Below, in pieces: positions 5,532-11,857 of a stretch of DNA of 12,429 nucleotides (the first letter of the stretch is position 1; every line of letters begins with the position of its first letter). The notes under the pieces were generated by a model. It was not told the DNA's origin. It did no database searches and saw nothing but the letters and a program-made list of their open reading frames with translations. The position numbers and the translations under genes were made by a program. Origin of the DNA: JAAFJT01 sp043744275 (GTDB lineage Bacteria > Bacteroidota > Bacteroidia > Chitinophagales > Saprospiraceae); NCBI GenBank assembly GCA_043744275.1, contig JAYTUY010000268.1:1-12429 (forward strand), written 5' to 3'.

Positions 5532-7595
5532 ATGAACAAACTGTGCTTAATCTACACAGGGCTTTTTTTACTGTTTTTAAGTGAAAATAAAGCTCAAACA
5601 ACCACTCCTTCTTTTAAATCTATTACCAAAACATCACCCGATGGTAAATACACTTATGAAGAAGTTGAGAACGACCCAACCCACACTCGTTTCTACAAAT
5701 TGCCTAATGGATTGACGGTTATTTTAACTGAAAATCATCTTGAACCGCGCGTTATGGCTTTGTTTACAACCAAAGCAGGTAGTAAAAATGACCCTGCTGA
5801 CAATACGGGTTTAGCGCATTATTTGGAGCATATGCTTTTTAAAGGCACTGACAAATTCGGTTCGGTGGATTTTGAAAAAGAGCAAATTGAGCTGAATAAA
5901 ATTGAAGCCTTATATGCGACCTACCATGACACGAAGGACACGAGCCAACGCAAAGCCATTTATCGTCAGATTGATTCTATCTCAGGTGTGGCTGCTAAAT
6001 TAGCCATTGCGAATGAATACGACAAAATGATGGCGGCTGTCGGTTCTAATTTGACAAATGCTTTTACCAGTTTTGAAAACACAACTTATATGGAAAATAT
6101 ACCTTCCAATAATGTTGAAAAATTCCTCACCATTCAAGAAGAACGCTTTAGAAAACCTGTGTTGCGCTTATTTCATACAGAGTTAGAAGCCGTTTATGAA
6201 GAGAAAAATAGGTCCTTGGACAATGGTGGTTGGAAAGTATTTGAAGCCATGTTTGCCAGCCTTTTTAAAAAACATCCTTATGGTACTCAAACCACGATTG
6301 GCACAATTGAGCATTTGAAAAACCCTTCATTGAAAGCAATTCGAGATTATTACTACCAATATTATGTGCCGAATAATATGGCGGTGATATTGACAGGTGA
6401 TATTGATGCTGATAAAACCATCGCAGCGGTTGACAATCACTTTGGCGCGTGGAAATCTAAAGAAATACCGCCTTTTACTTATGAAAAAGAGCCAGTTCGC
6501 ACTGAAAAAGAAGAAATAACAGTCACCAGCCCTGATGAAGAATCAGTGGCTGTTGGTTTTAGAATGCCTGATGTGAATAGCAAAGAGGCAATTATTTGTG
6601 ATTTGGTGAACTCAATTTTATACAATGGTAAAAGTGGATTGATAGATAAAAATTTAGTCAAATCTCAAAAAGTATTGCAGGCTTATGGCTTCAATTATTT
6701 GCTCAAAGATTACGGCATCATCTTTTTTCAAGGCAATCCGCTCAAAGGGCAGTCTTTGGGCGATGTGAAAGATTTGATTTTAGCTCAAATTGATAAGTTG
6801 AAAAAAGGCGATTTTGATGCTGATTTGATTCAAGCCACTGTCAATAATCTGAAAGTCAATCGCGTGAGAGAGCAGGAAAGCCCTCAAAATATGGCTTTTG
6901 TACTGAATGATGTGTTTGCTGCGGATAGAAAATGGTCTGACTATCTGATGGGCACTGTGGCGATGAATCAAATTACTAAACAGGAAGTGGTTGACTTTGC
7001 CAATAAATGGTTTGGCGATAACTATTCGATTGTTTATAAACTGACGGGTGTAGATAAAAATATTCAAAAGGTTGAGAAACCTGAAATTCATCCTGTTGCC
7101 CTCAATCGCGAGGCGCAATCTGATTTTTTGAAGAGCATTGTCAACTCGCCGAGTAAGCCGCTCACGCCTGTGTTTTTGGATTATAACAAAGACATTAACA
7201 AAGGGCTTTTGAAAAAAGATTTGCCCGTTTGGCATGTGCCGAATAAAATAAACAATTTGTTTTCAGTGTATTATGTCTTGGATATGGGCAAATTGAATGA
7301 TAAAAAACTGCCGTTTGCTATTGATTATTTGAGACTGATTGGTACAACCACCAAATCCAATGAGCAAATCAACAAAGAGCTTTATAAATTAGCCGTTGAC
7401 CTCAATATTTATAGCAGCGACGATCAAGTGTATATTTCTCTATCAGGTCTCGAAGAAAACTTTGATAAAGCTTTGGCTATTTTGGAAGATGTGATTCGCA
7501 ATCCTAAGCCTGATAAAGTGGCTTTAGAAAAAATGATTGCTTCCAAAATCAAGGAGCGTGAAGATGCATTGCTCAATAAAAACGTTATTTTTTGA
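5532..7595 (+). CDS. Secreted M16 (pitrilysin/insulinase) zinc peptidase, N-terminal part, ended by in-frame TGA
   Basis: The first 687 codons of a zinc metallopeptidase. An N-terminal signal peptide (LIYTGLFLLFL core, likely cut after NKA, before QTTTP) sends it to the periplasm or outer face. The active module has the inverted zinc motif H96-Y-L-E99-H100 in GLAHYLEHMLFKGT and the distal glutamate in LEAVYEEKNR (probably E224). The first inactive-type repeat follows (about 245-450), and the second module begins around 570. The frame stops at TGA (7593-7595, codon 688) in NVIF-stop-ESLDYYVKYG, then stays open in the same frame to 8507. Family members run on here, often with tryptophan at or near this place, so a TGG to TGA change is likely. 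The zinc module is intact, but the second half is lost unless TGA is read through. Confidence 0.9.
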   Translation: MNKLCLIYTGLFLLFLSENKAQTTTPSFKSITKTSPDGKYTYEEVENDPTHTRFYKLPNGLTVILTENHLEPRVMALFTTKAGSKNDPADNTGLAHYLEHMLFKGTDKFGSVDFEKEQIELNKIEALYATYHDTKDTSQRKAIYRQIDSISGVAAKLAIANEYDKMMAAVGSNLTNAFTSFENTTYMENIPSNNVEKFLTIQEERFRKPVLRLFHTELEAVYEEKNRSLDNGGWKVFEAMFASLFKKHPYGTQTTIGTIEHLKNPSLKAIRDYYYQYYVPNNMAVILTGDIDADKTIAAVDNHFGAWKSKEIPPFTYEKEPVRTEKEEITVTSPDEESVAVGFRMPDVNSKEAIICDLVNSILYNGKSGLIDKNLVKSQKVLQAYGFNYLLKDYGIIFFQGNPLKGQSLGDVKDLILAQIDKLKKGDFDADLIQATVNNLKVNRVREQESPQNMAFVLNDVFAADRKWSDYLMGTVAMNQITKQEVVDFANKWFGDNYSIVYKLTGVDKNIQKVEKPEIHPVALNREAQSDFLKSIVNSPSKPLTPVFLDYNKDINKGLLKKDLPVWHVPNKINNLFSVYYVLDMGKLNDKKLPFAIDYLRLIGTTTKSNEQINKELYKLAVDLNIYSSDDQVYISLSGLEENFDKALAILEDVIRNPKPDKVALEKMIASKIKEREDALLNKNVIF

Positions 7596-7601
7596 GAATC
7601 T

Positions 7602-8507
7602 TTGGATTATTATGTCAAATATGGCAAGTCTAACCCATTCAATGATGTTTTGAGCAACGAACAACTGAGGGGTATCAAGGCGGAGGAGTTGACTCAAATT
7701 ATCCAATCTCTTTCGGGTTTCAAACACAAGGTCTATTATTATGGTGCGCGTCCTTTGCCGCAACTCACTGCCACTTTGACGAAGCAACATAAGACGCCTG
7801 CCATTTTGAAAGAATACCCTAAAGCCAAGGATTATTCAAAAATGAAAGACACCACCAACACGCTTTACTTCGTCAATTACGATATGGTTCAAGCGGAAAT
7901 TGCTCTCACACGTTGGGATGATAAATTTGATGTATCAAAAATGACTGCGGCGCGGGCTTTCAATGAATATTATGGTGGCGGCATGAGCAGTGTGGTGTTT
8001 CAAGAAATCAGAGAATCAAAGGCTTTAGCATATTCTACGTTCTCAAGTTTTAGGCAACCGAATAAGAAGGAAGACCCATTCAGCGTCATGTTTTATGTGG
8101 GCACTCAAGCCGATAAAGTGGATAATGCCATGATAGCCATCAACGAATTGGTCAATAATATGCCTAAATCTGAAAAGTCGTGGGAGACTTCAAAAGCGGC
8201 TATCAAATCAGAATATGAATCAAAACGGATAACGAAGACAGGCATTTTATTTAATTATCAAAATGCCCTGCGGTTGGGTTTGAATGCTGATTATCGAAAA
8301 GATATTTACAATTCAATAGATAAAATCAGCTTGAATGATGTTGAAAAATTCCATAATGCTCATTTTAAAGACAAAACATGGTCTGTGAAAGTCTTGGGTT
8401 CAAAAGACAAAGTGGATATGTCTATCTTGAAAAAATATGGCAAAGTGGTAGAGCTTAATTTGAAAGATATATTTGGCTATGAGGCGGAGAAGGTTATAAA
8501 GCCGTAA
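7602..8507 (+). CDS. M16 peptidase, C-terminal part (same frame after internal TGA)
   Basis: The remaining 301-304 codons of the same M16 peptidase, in frame with the upstream part; read through, the whole is 991 residues, a normal size for a tandem-module M16 protein. DYYVKYGKSNPFNDVLSNEQLRGI and the later FNEYYGGGMSSVVFQEIRESKALAYSTF (about 126-153) are typical of M16 C-terminal modules, including the RESKALAYS stretch. It has no zinc motif of its own, as expected for the last module. The TTG at 7602 is only the first possible start codon after the stop and is unlikely to be a true start: no promoter or ribosome site precedes it. Best read as the 3' part of an interrupted gene. A copy of the dispersed word (7664-7672) lies inside it and encodes part of EQLRGIK. 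Confidence 0.85.
   Translation: MDYYVKYGKSNPFNDVLSNEQLRGIKAEELTQIIQSLSGFKHKVYYYGARPLPQLTATLTKQHKTPAILKEYPKAKDYSKMKDTTNTLYFVNYDMVQAEIALTRWDDKFDVSKMTAARAFNEYYGGGMSSVVFQEIRESKALAYSTFSSFRQPNKKEDPFSVMFYVGTQADKVDNAMIAINELVNNMPKSEKSWETSKAAIKSEYESKRITKTGILFNYQNALRLGLNADYRKDIYNSIDKISLNDVEKFHNAHFKDKTWSVKVLGSKDKVDMSILKKYGKVVELNLKDIFGYEAEKVIKP
7664..7678 (+). repeat. Dispersed ACTGAGGGG word, copy 4 (within coding sequence)
   Basis: ACTGAGGGGTATCAA sits inside the M16 coding frame (QLRGIK) and shares the core and the following TATCAA with copy 2. The first arm is absent (CAAC instead of ATAC). Confidence 0.6.
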
Positions 8508-8526
8508 ATGATTACGATTTTATTAA

Positions 8527-8572
8527 AAAAAAAACGGTGATGATACCCCTCAGTATCTTCACCGTTTTTTTT
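8527..8572 (+). terminator. Intrinsic terminator after the M16 peptidase gene
   Basis: A-run, then CGGTGA (8535-8540), GATAC (8542-8546), loop CCCTCA, GTATC (8553-8557), TCACCG (8559-8564) and eight T. One T-T mismatch interrupts the stem. It begins 19 bases after the peptidase stop. The dispersed word, in minus orientation (CCCCTCAGT, 8546-8554), forms the hairpin tip. The matching A-run makes it able to work in both directions. Confidence 0.88.
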
Positions 8573-8658
8573 ATGATTTCACCTGCCTAACAAGGCATTT
8601 AGAAGGTTATTAATTAAAAGTATTTAGAGCTTTTTAAATTCTTTTAAATAAAAAGCCT

Positions 8659-8666
8659 TAAATTTG
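8659..8666 (+). promoter_or_regulatory. Bacteroidota -7 promoter element of the antitoxin-like gene
   Basis: TAAATTTG is a perfect TAnnTTTG match, 40 bases before ATG 8707. No convincing TTTG -33 element is seen at the expected distance. Confidence 0.5.
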
Positions 8667-8706
8667 TAAAATTAAAGTATTTCCTAAATGTCATAAAACC
8701 TTAAAA

Positions 8707-8970
8707 ATGAGTGTTTTAGAATTAAAAGGTAATCTCCTCCAATTATTAGCACGCCTTGAAAGTGAAAAGCGTTTGCAGGTGCTTTTTGAAACTGCACAAA
8801 GATTTGTCAAGGAGGAAGAGAGTGGTATGGATTATCCAACCGAAGTGCAAGGCTGGCAAGACTTGTCAAGAGAACAACAATCAAGTTTGAAAATTGCGAT
8901 AGAAGAATCAAATGACCCTAAAAATTTAGTATCGCACGAGGACGTGCTTAAAATGATGGTATTCGTATAG
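8707..8970 (+). CDS. Antitoxin-like small protein (type II toxin-antitoxin), toxin partner deleted
   Basis: An 87-residue, mostly helical, acidic protein. The stretch DLSREQQSSLKIAIEESNDPKNLVSHEDVLKMM resembles the C-terminal half of Bacteroidota antitoxins normally encoded just before a RelE/ParE toxin, where the general pattern is LSxEQQxxLxxAIEES-DPxNxVSHEEV. The protein would bind and block the toxin and probably the promoter. The last residues (VFV) look like read-in beyond the natural C-terminus. Directly after codon 81, in the -1 frame, lies what appears to be the tail of the lost toxin. The gene has its own promoter element and stands between two related terminators. Family call is by pattern recognition; that it is a real short gene is fairly sure, the antitoxin assignment moderately so. 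Confidence 0.68.
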   Translation: MSVLELKGNLLQLLARLESEKRLQVLFETAQRFVKEEESGMDYPTEVQGWQDLSREQQSSLKIAIEESNDPKNLVSHEDVLKMMVFV

Positions 8971-9017
8971 TTAGCTTTTTGGATACACGCCAAGACCCCA
9001 GTAAACGCCCTTATTAG
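8952..9017 (+). pseudogene. C-terminal remnant of a RelE/ParE-type toxin
   Basis: Twenty-one sense codons and TAG overlapping the antitoxin end in the -1 frame. The peptide contains IRIVSFLDTRQDPSKRPY, closely like the last beta strand and tail of Bacteroidota RelE/ParE toxins (pattern IRIVaifDTRQnPkK). No start codon or toxin body precedes it; the upstream stop TAA is at 8949-8951. About 70-80 codons seem to have been deleted, joining the antitoxin end to the toxin end. Resemblance is recognised by eye, not by search. Confidence 0.55.
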
Positions 9018-9039
9018 TGAGCGTCATTTATTTTATTGC

Positions 9040-9084
9040 AAAAAAACGGTGATGATACCCCCTCAGTATCATCACCGTTTTTTT
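9040..9084. terminator. Perfect bidirectional intrinsic terminator between convergent genes
   Basis: AAAAAAACGGTGATGATAC (9040-9058) is exactly complementary to GTATCATCACCGTTTTTTT (9066-9084), with loop CCCCTCA. It lies between the end of the + strand antitoxin/toxin remnant and the 3' end of the minus-strand fucosidase, and has U-runs in both directions. It is a near copy of the terminator at 8527-8572 and contains the dispersed word in minus orientation (9059-9067). Confidence 0.93.
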
Positions 9085-9128
9085 ATGTTTTTATGAGTTT
9101 TAGTTTGGCTTGAATGCTTAAAAAGTAT

Positions 9129-11588
9129 TTAAAATTCAACAAAATAAACACCTCCCTTAATCGTCTTAAACTCGATATTCCCATTCGTCAATTTATTGAA
9201 TTTCACCAATTGACCATTGCAACTAATTTTAACATTAACTTTCCCTTCCAACCTACAAATTCCTCCAACTTTTGAAATAATTCTCAATTGCGTCACTCGC
9301 TTATTTTGCCAAGTATAATCCAATTCAAAAGCACCTCTTGCACACACACCTTTGAATGTGCCTGTTTGCCATTCATCAGGCAAAGCGGGTAGCAATTTTA
9401 TAAATCCATCGTGCGATTGTATGAGCATTTCAGTTATGGCGGCAGCCACGCCCAATGAGCCATCTACTTGTGGTGCTTTGCCGCATAAAGCGAATAAAGA
9501 CGAGCAAGTTTGTTCTTTTATAAAACCTTTGTAGATTTTATTTGCCCTATTGCCATCGCCTAATCTTGCCCACAAAGCCATTTTCCACGCTCTTGAAAAA
9601 CCTGTGGATGCATCGCCGCGCTCTTCCAACACTTTTTTATAGGCTTCAATTAAAGCGGGAGTTCTTTTTTCATATAAAACTTTGCCCGGGTATAAGCCGT
9701 ACATGTGCGAAAAGTGGCGGTGGTTTTTCTCCAACGACTTCCAATCGTCGGCCCATTCTTGCAGCGAGCCATCTTTGCCGATTTGAGGTGGTACTAATTG
9801 CGCTCTTGCCGTTTTTACTTTTTGAATAAAATCACTGTTTTTACCTAAAATATCGGATGCCTCTATAAAATAGCCAAATAAGTCATACAGAATTTGCATA
9901 TCAATCGAAGAGCCTGCACAAATCGTCGTGCCTTCTCTAAAACTCGCAGTGACTTCATCAAAATAAGGTTTGTTGCCACCACCATCGGGAAAGTTTTCGG
10001 GCGACGTAGAAGGATTCGTGACCAACCCTTTACCATTCGGATGTGGTTTTAAAAAATCCATAAAAAACTGCACCGAGCCTTCAATCAATGGGTAGTTTTC
10101 TTTTAAAAAAGCAGCATCGCGGGTGTATTGATAATGCTCCCAAATATGCGTACACAACCACGCTCCGCCCACCGTAAAAGTGCCCCAAGTCGGTCCATCC
10201 ATCGGAGCAGCTACCCGCCATAAATCCGTATTTTGATGAAAAACCCAACCTTTTGCACCATAATGTTCCTTTGCGACTTGCGCACCTTGGTCGGTGAGTT
10301 CCCGTATCATGCGCACTAAAGGTTCGGCACATTCTGATAAATTACTGCTTTCAACGGGCCAATAATTCATTTCGGTATTGATATTAGTGGTGTATTTTGA
10401 ATCCCACATAGGGTTCGTATCATCGTTCCAAATGCCTTGTAGATTAGCGGGTTCAGTGCCTGCACGGGAAGAGGCAATCATCAAATACCTACCAAAATTA
10501 TAGCTCAATGCCGAAAGCGAAGGGTCAGGGCTTGTTTGTATTTTCTGAATCCGTTCGGGCGTAGGCAAATACGAATTTTCTGTAATGGGCAATGTCAGTG
10601 ACACACGGTCAAAATACTTTTTATAGTCCATCAAAGCCGCATCCAAAATAGATTTATACGATTTGTTTTCTATCTTTTTAAAATAATCATCAACCCTTTG
10701 GTGTTGATTGGCACTCACGTCTTTGTAATTCACAAAATTGGTGGCGGCGGCAAAATACAACGTTACGGCATTGGCATTTTCGATGATTAAATCGACCCCC
10801 TCAGTATTTATCGTCCCGCCTTCGGGTACGGCTTTGATGCGGGCTTCATATTTCAATTTGCCTACAATACCCATATAATCCGCCGATTTACCAGTCAAAA
10901 CCAAGCCATCTTTGCCAAAAGCATCCATTCTGAAATAGTCGGTTGCATAATTGGAATGGGCTTGATTTCTCACCCCTCGCAAATTGGCGGTGAAGGAAAT
11001 ACTATTGGGTTTATTGGCTGTCAAACGCACCACAATCACTTGGTCGGGTGCCGAAGCAAACACTTCCCGTTGATATGTAATGCCGTTGGCACTGTATGAA
11101 ACACCCGAAATACCTGTTTCAAGATTCAACCAACGCTTGTAATCCGTAACAGAATCTTGATTTTTAAAAAATAAATGCAAATTGGCAAGGCTTTGATATT
11201 TTTGCTGCTCAACGGGATAGCCCATTAAATTGCGCCCAAATAGATTATGCGCCGCTAAATATTTTTCTTCAAATACCAATTTTTGAATCTCAGGCAAAAC
11301 CTTATAACCGCCTTTCACCACCGTTGAATAAGGACCTCCTGACCAATACGTTTCTTCATTGAGTTGAATCCGCTCTTCACCATTTTTACCGAAAACCATA
11401 GCACCTAATCTGCCATTGCCAACGGGCAAGGCTTCCTCCCATTTTTTAGCAGGCGTATTGTACCAACTTAAAGTGGCAGGATTGAAAGATTTTGCCGTGA
11501 TTTTATCGATAAAATTATAGGTCTGTGCGTGGACACAAACGCAGGAAAGTAGTGTAATAGACAGGGAAAGTAACGAATTGGTTTTCAT
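9129..11588 (-). CDS. Secreted GH95 alpha-L-fucosidase (1,2-alpha-L-fucosidase type)
   Basis: An 819-residue glycoside hydrolase that should release L-fucose, most likely alpha-1,2-linked, from glycans by inverting hydrolysis, or act on related alpha-L-galactosides. Numbered from ATG 11588, residues 1-22 are a signal peptide (SLLSLSITLLSCVCVHA, then QTYN). The GH95 opening motif is WYNTPAKKWEEALPVGNGRLG at 42-62. In the helical-barrel catalytic domain are N402 and N404 in TTNINTEMNYWP, E531 in PSTSPENFPDG, and D710 in PQVDGSLGVAAA. These correspond to the residues established for Bifidobacterium AfcA (N421, N423, E566, D766). All are present, so it should be active. ATG 11588 is preferred over in-frame ATG 11612 because it puts the basic MKTN directly before the hydrophobic core. 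Upstream, TATATTTA (11649-11656, minus) is only a weak promoter match. A dispersed-word copy encodes part of NTEGV. Confidence 0.92.
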   Translation of the reverse strand: MKTNSLLSLSITLLSCVCVHAQTYNFIDKITAKSFNPATLSWYNTPAKKWEEALPVGNGRLGAMVFGKNGEERIQLNEETYWSGGPYSTVVKGGYKVLPEIQKLVFEEKYLAAHNLFGRNLMGYPVEQQKYQSLANLHLFFKNQDSVTDYKRWLNLETGISGVSYSANGITYQREVFASAPDQVIVVRLTANKPNSISFTANLRGVRNQAHSNYATDYFRMDAFGKDGLVLTGKSADYMGIVGKLKYEARIKAVPEGGTINTEGVDLIIENANAVTLYFAAATNFVNYKDVSANQHQRVDDYFKKIENKSYKSILDAALMDYKKYFDRVSLTLPITENSYLPTPERIQKIQTSPDPSLSALSYNFGRYLMIASSRAGTEPANLQGIWNDDTNPMWDSKYTTNINTEMNYWPVESSNLSECAEPLVRMIRELTDQGAQVAKEHYGAKGWVFHQNTDLWRVAAPMDGPTWGTFTVGGAWLCTHIWEHYQYTRDAAFLKENYPLIEGSVQFFMDFLKPHPNGKGLVTNPSTSPENFPDGGGNKPYFDEVTASFREGTTICAGSSIDMQILYDLFGYFIEASDILGKNSDFIQKVKTARAQLVPPQIGKDGSLQEWADDWKSLEKNHRHFSHMYGLYPGKVLYEKRTPALIEAYKKVLEERGDASTGFSRAWKMALWARLGDGNRANKIYKGFIKEQTCSSLFALCGKAPQVDGSLGVAAAITEMLIQSHDGFIKLLPALPDEWQTGTFKGVCARGAFELDYTWQNKRVTQLRIISKVGGICRLEGKVNVKISCNGQLVKFNKLTNGNIEFKTIKGGVYFVEF
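10796..10808 (-). repeat. Dispersed ACTGAGGGG word, copy 7 (within coding sequence)
   Basis: On the minus strand AATACTGAGGGGG, inside the fucosidase gene in the coding sense, specifying NTEGV. The second arm is degenerate (GTCG). It lies in the N-terminal beta-sandwich part of the enzyme, away from catalytic residues. Confidence 0.6.
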
Positions 11589-11705
11589 TTTTATGAGATT
11601 TAAAATCAACATAACATTATGCCGAATATCATGTTTTAAAAGGAGTGATAAATATACCTAAATGTTTTTGTTCCGAATATTTCTCAATATAAAATTACCT
11701 TACAA

Positions 11706-11713
11706 TAAATTTG
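11706..11713 (+). promoter_or_regulatory. Possible + strand promoter element before the transposase
   Basis: TAAATTTG is a full match to TAnnTTTG, 140 bases before the transposase ATG and 36 bases before a 35-codon reading frame. No clear -33 partner. It could be the insertion-sequence promoter or a chromosomal one; it could also be a chance match in AT-rich DNA. Confidence 0.35.
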
Positions 11714-11749
11714 TATCGAACCTTTAACAGGGTAAGAAAATTAAAACAA

Positions 11750-11857
11750 ATGTTTCACTTCTCGTCGCTTACTAAAAAATGGTGGATTACTGAGCATTAT
11801 CTCCGCTATTGCACAGGGAAAAAAAGGCTAAGCAACAATTGTAACTTAGCCCCATGA
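11750..11857 (+). CDS. Possible 35-residue leader peptide overlapping the transposase start
   Basis: ATG 11750 opens a 35-codon frame (starting MFHFSSLTKKWWITEHYLRY) whose TGA stop overlaps the transposase ATG as ATGA. The arrangement would allow translational coupling. The peptide matches no family I recognise, and a frame this short can arise by chance, so it is reported as a possibility only. Confidence 0.25.
   Translation: MFHFSSLTKKWWITEHYLRYCTGKKRLSNNCNLAP
11826..11851 (+). promoter_or_regulatory. Inverted repeat just before the transposase start
   Basis: GGCTAAG (11826-11832) and CTTAGCC (11845-11851) form a 7-bp stem, with the palindrome ACAATTGT inside the 12-nt loop. The stem ends two bases before ATG 11854, so in RNA it would cover the ribosome-binding region. 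It could restrict translation of read-through transcripts, or be part of the insertion-sequence end. Confidence 0.45.

Noticed and set aside
6780..7235. 151-codon minus-strand frame inside the M16 gene, and other antisense frames in the M16, GH95 and methylase genes
   Set aside because: All lie opposite clear conserved coding sequence, with low-complexity or unrecognisable products and no promoters; shadows of the real genes.
5532..8507. UGA read as tryptophan organism-wide (alternative code)
   Set aside because: TGG is used freely, only one in-frame TGA is seen in all genes, and the exonuclease and S genes end naturally at TGA.
11513..11588. GH95 enzyme as a lipoprotein (cysteine in LLSC)
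   Set aside because: The lipobox is poor, and a normal signal peptidase I site (VHA before Q) lies a few residues later.
11586..11612. Upstream ATG 11612 as start of the GH95 fucosidase
   Set aside because: It would add MLILNLIK before an already complete signal peptide starting at ATG 11588; not impossible, but less likely.
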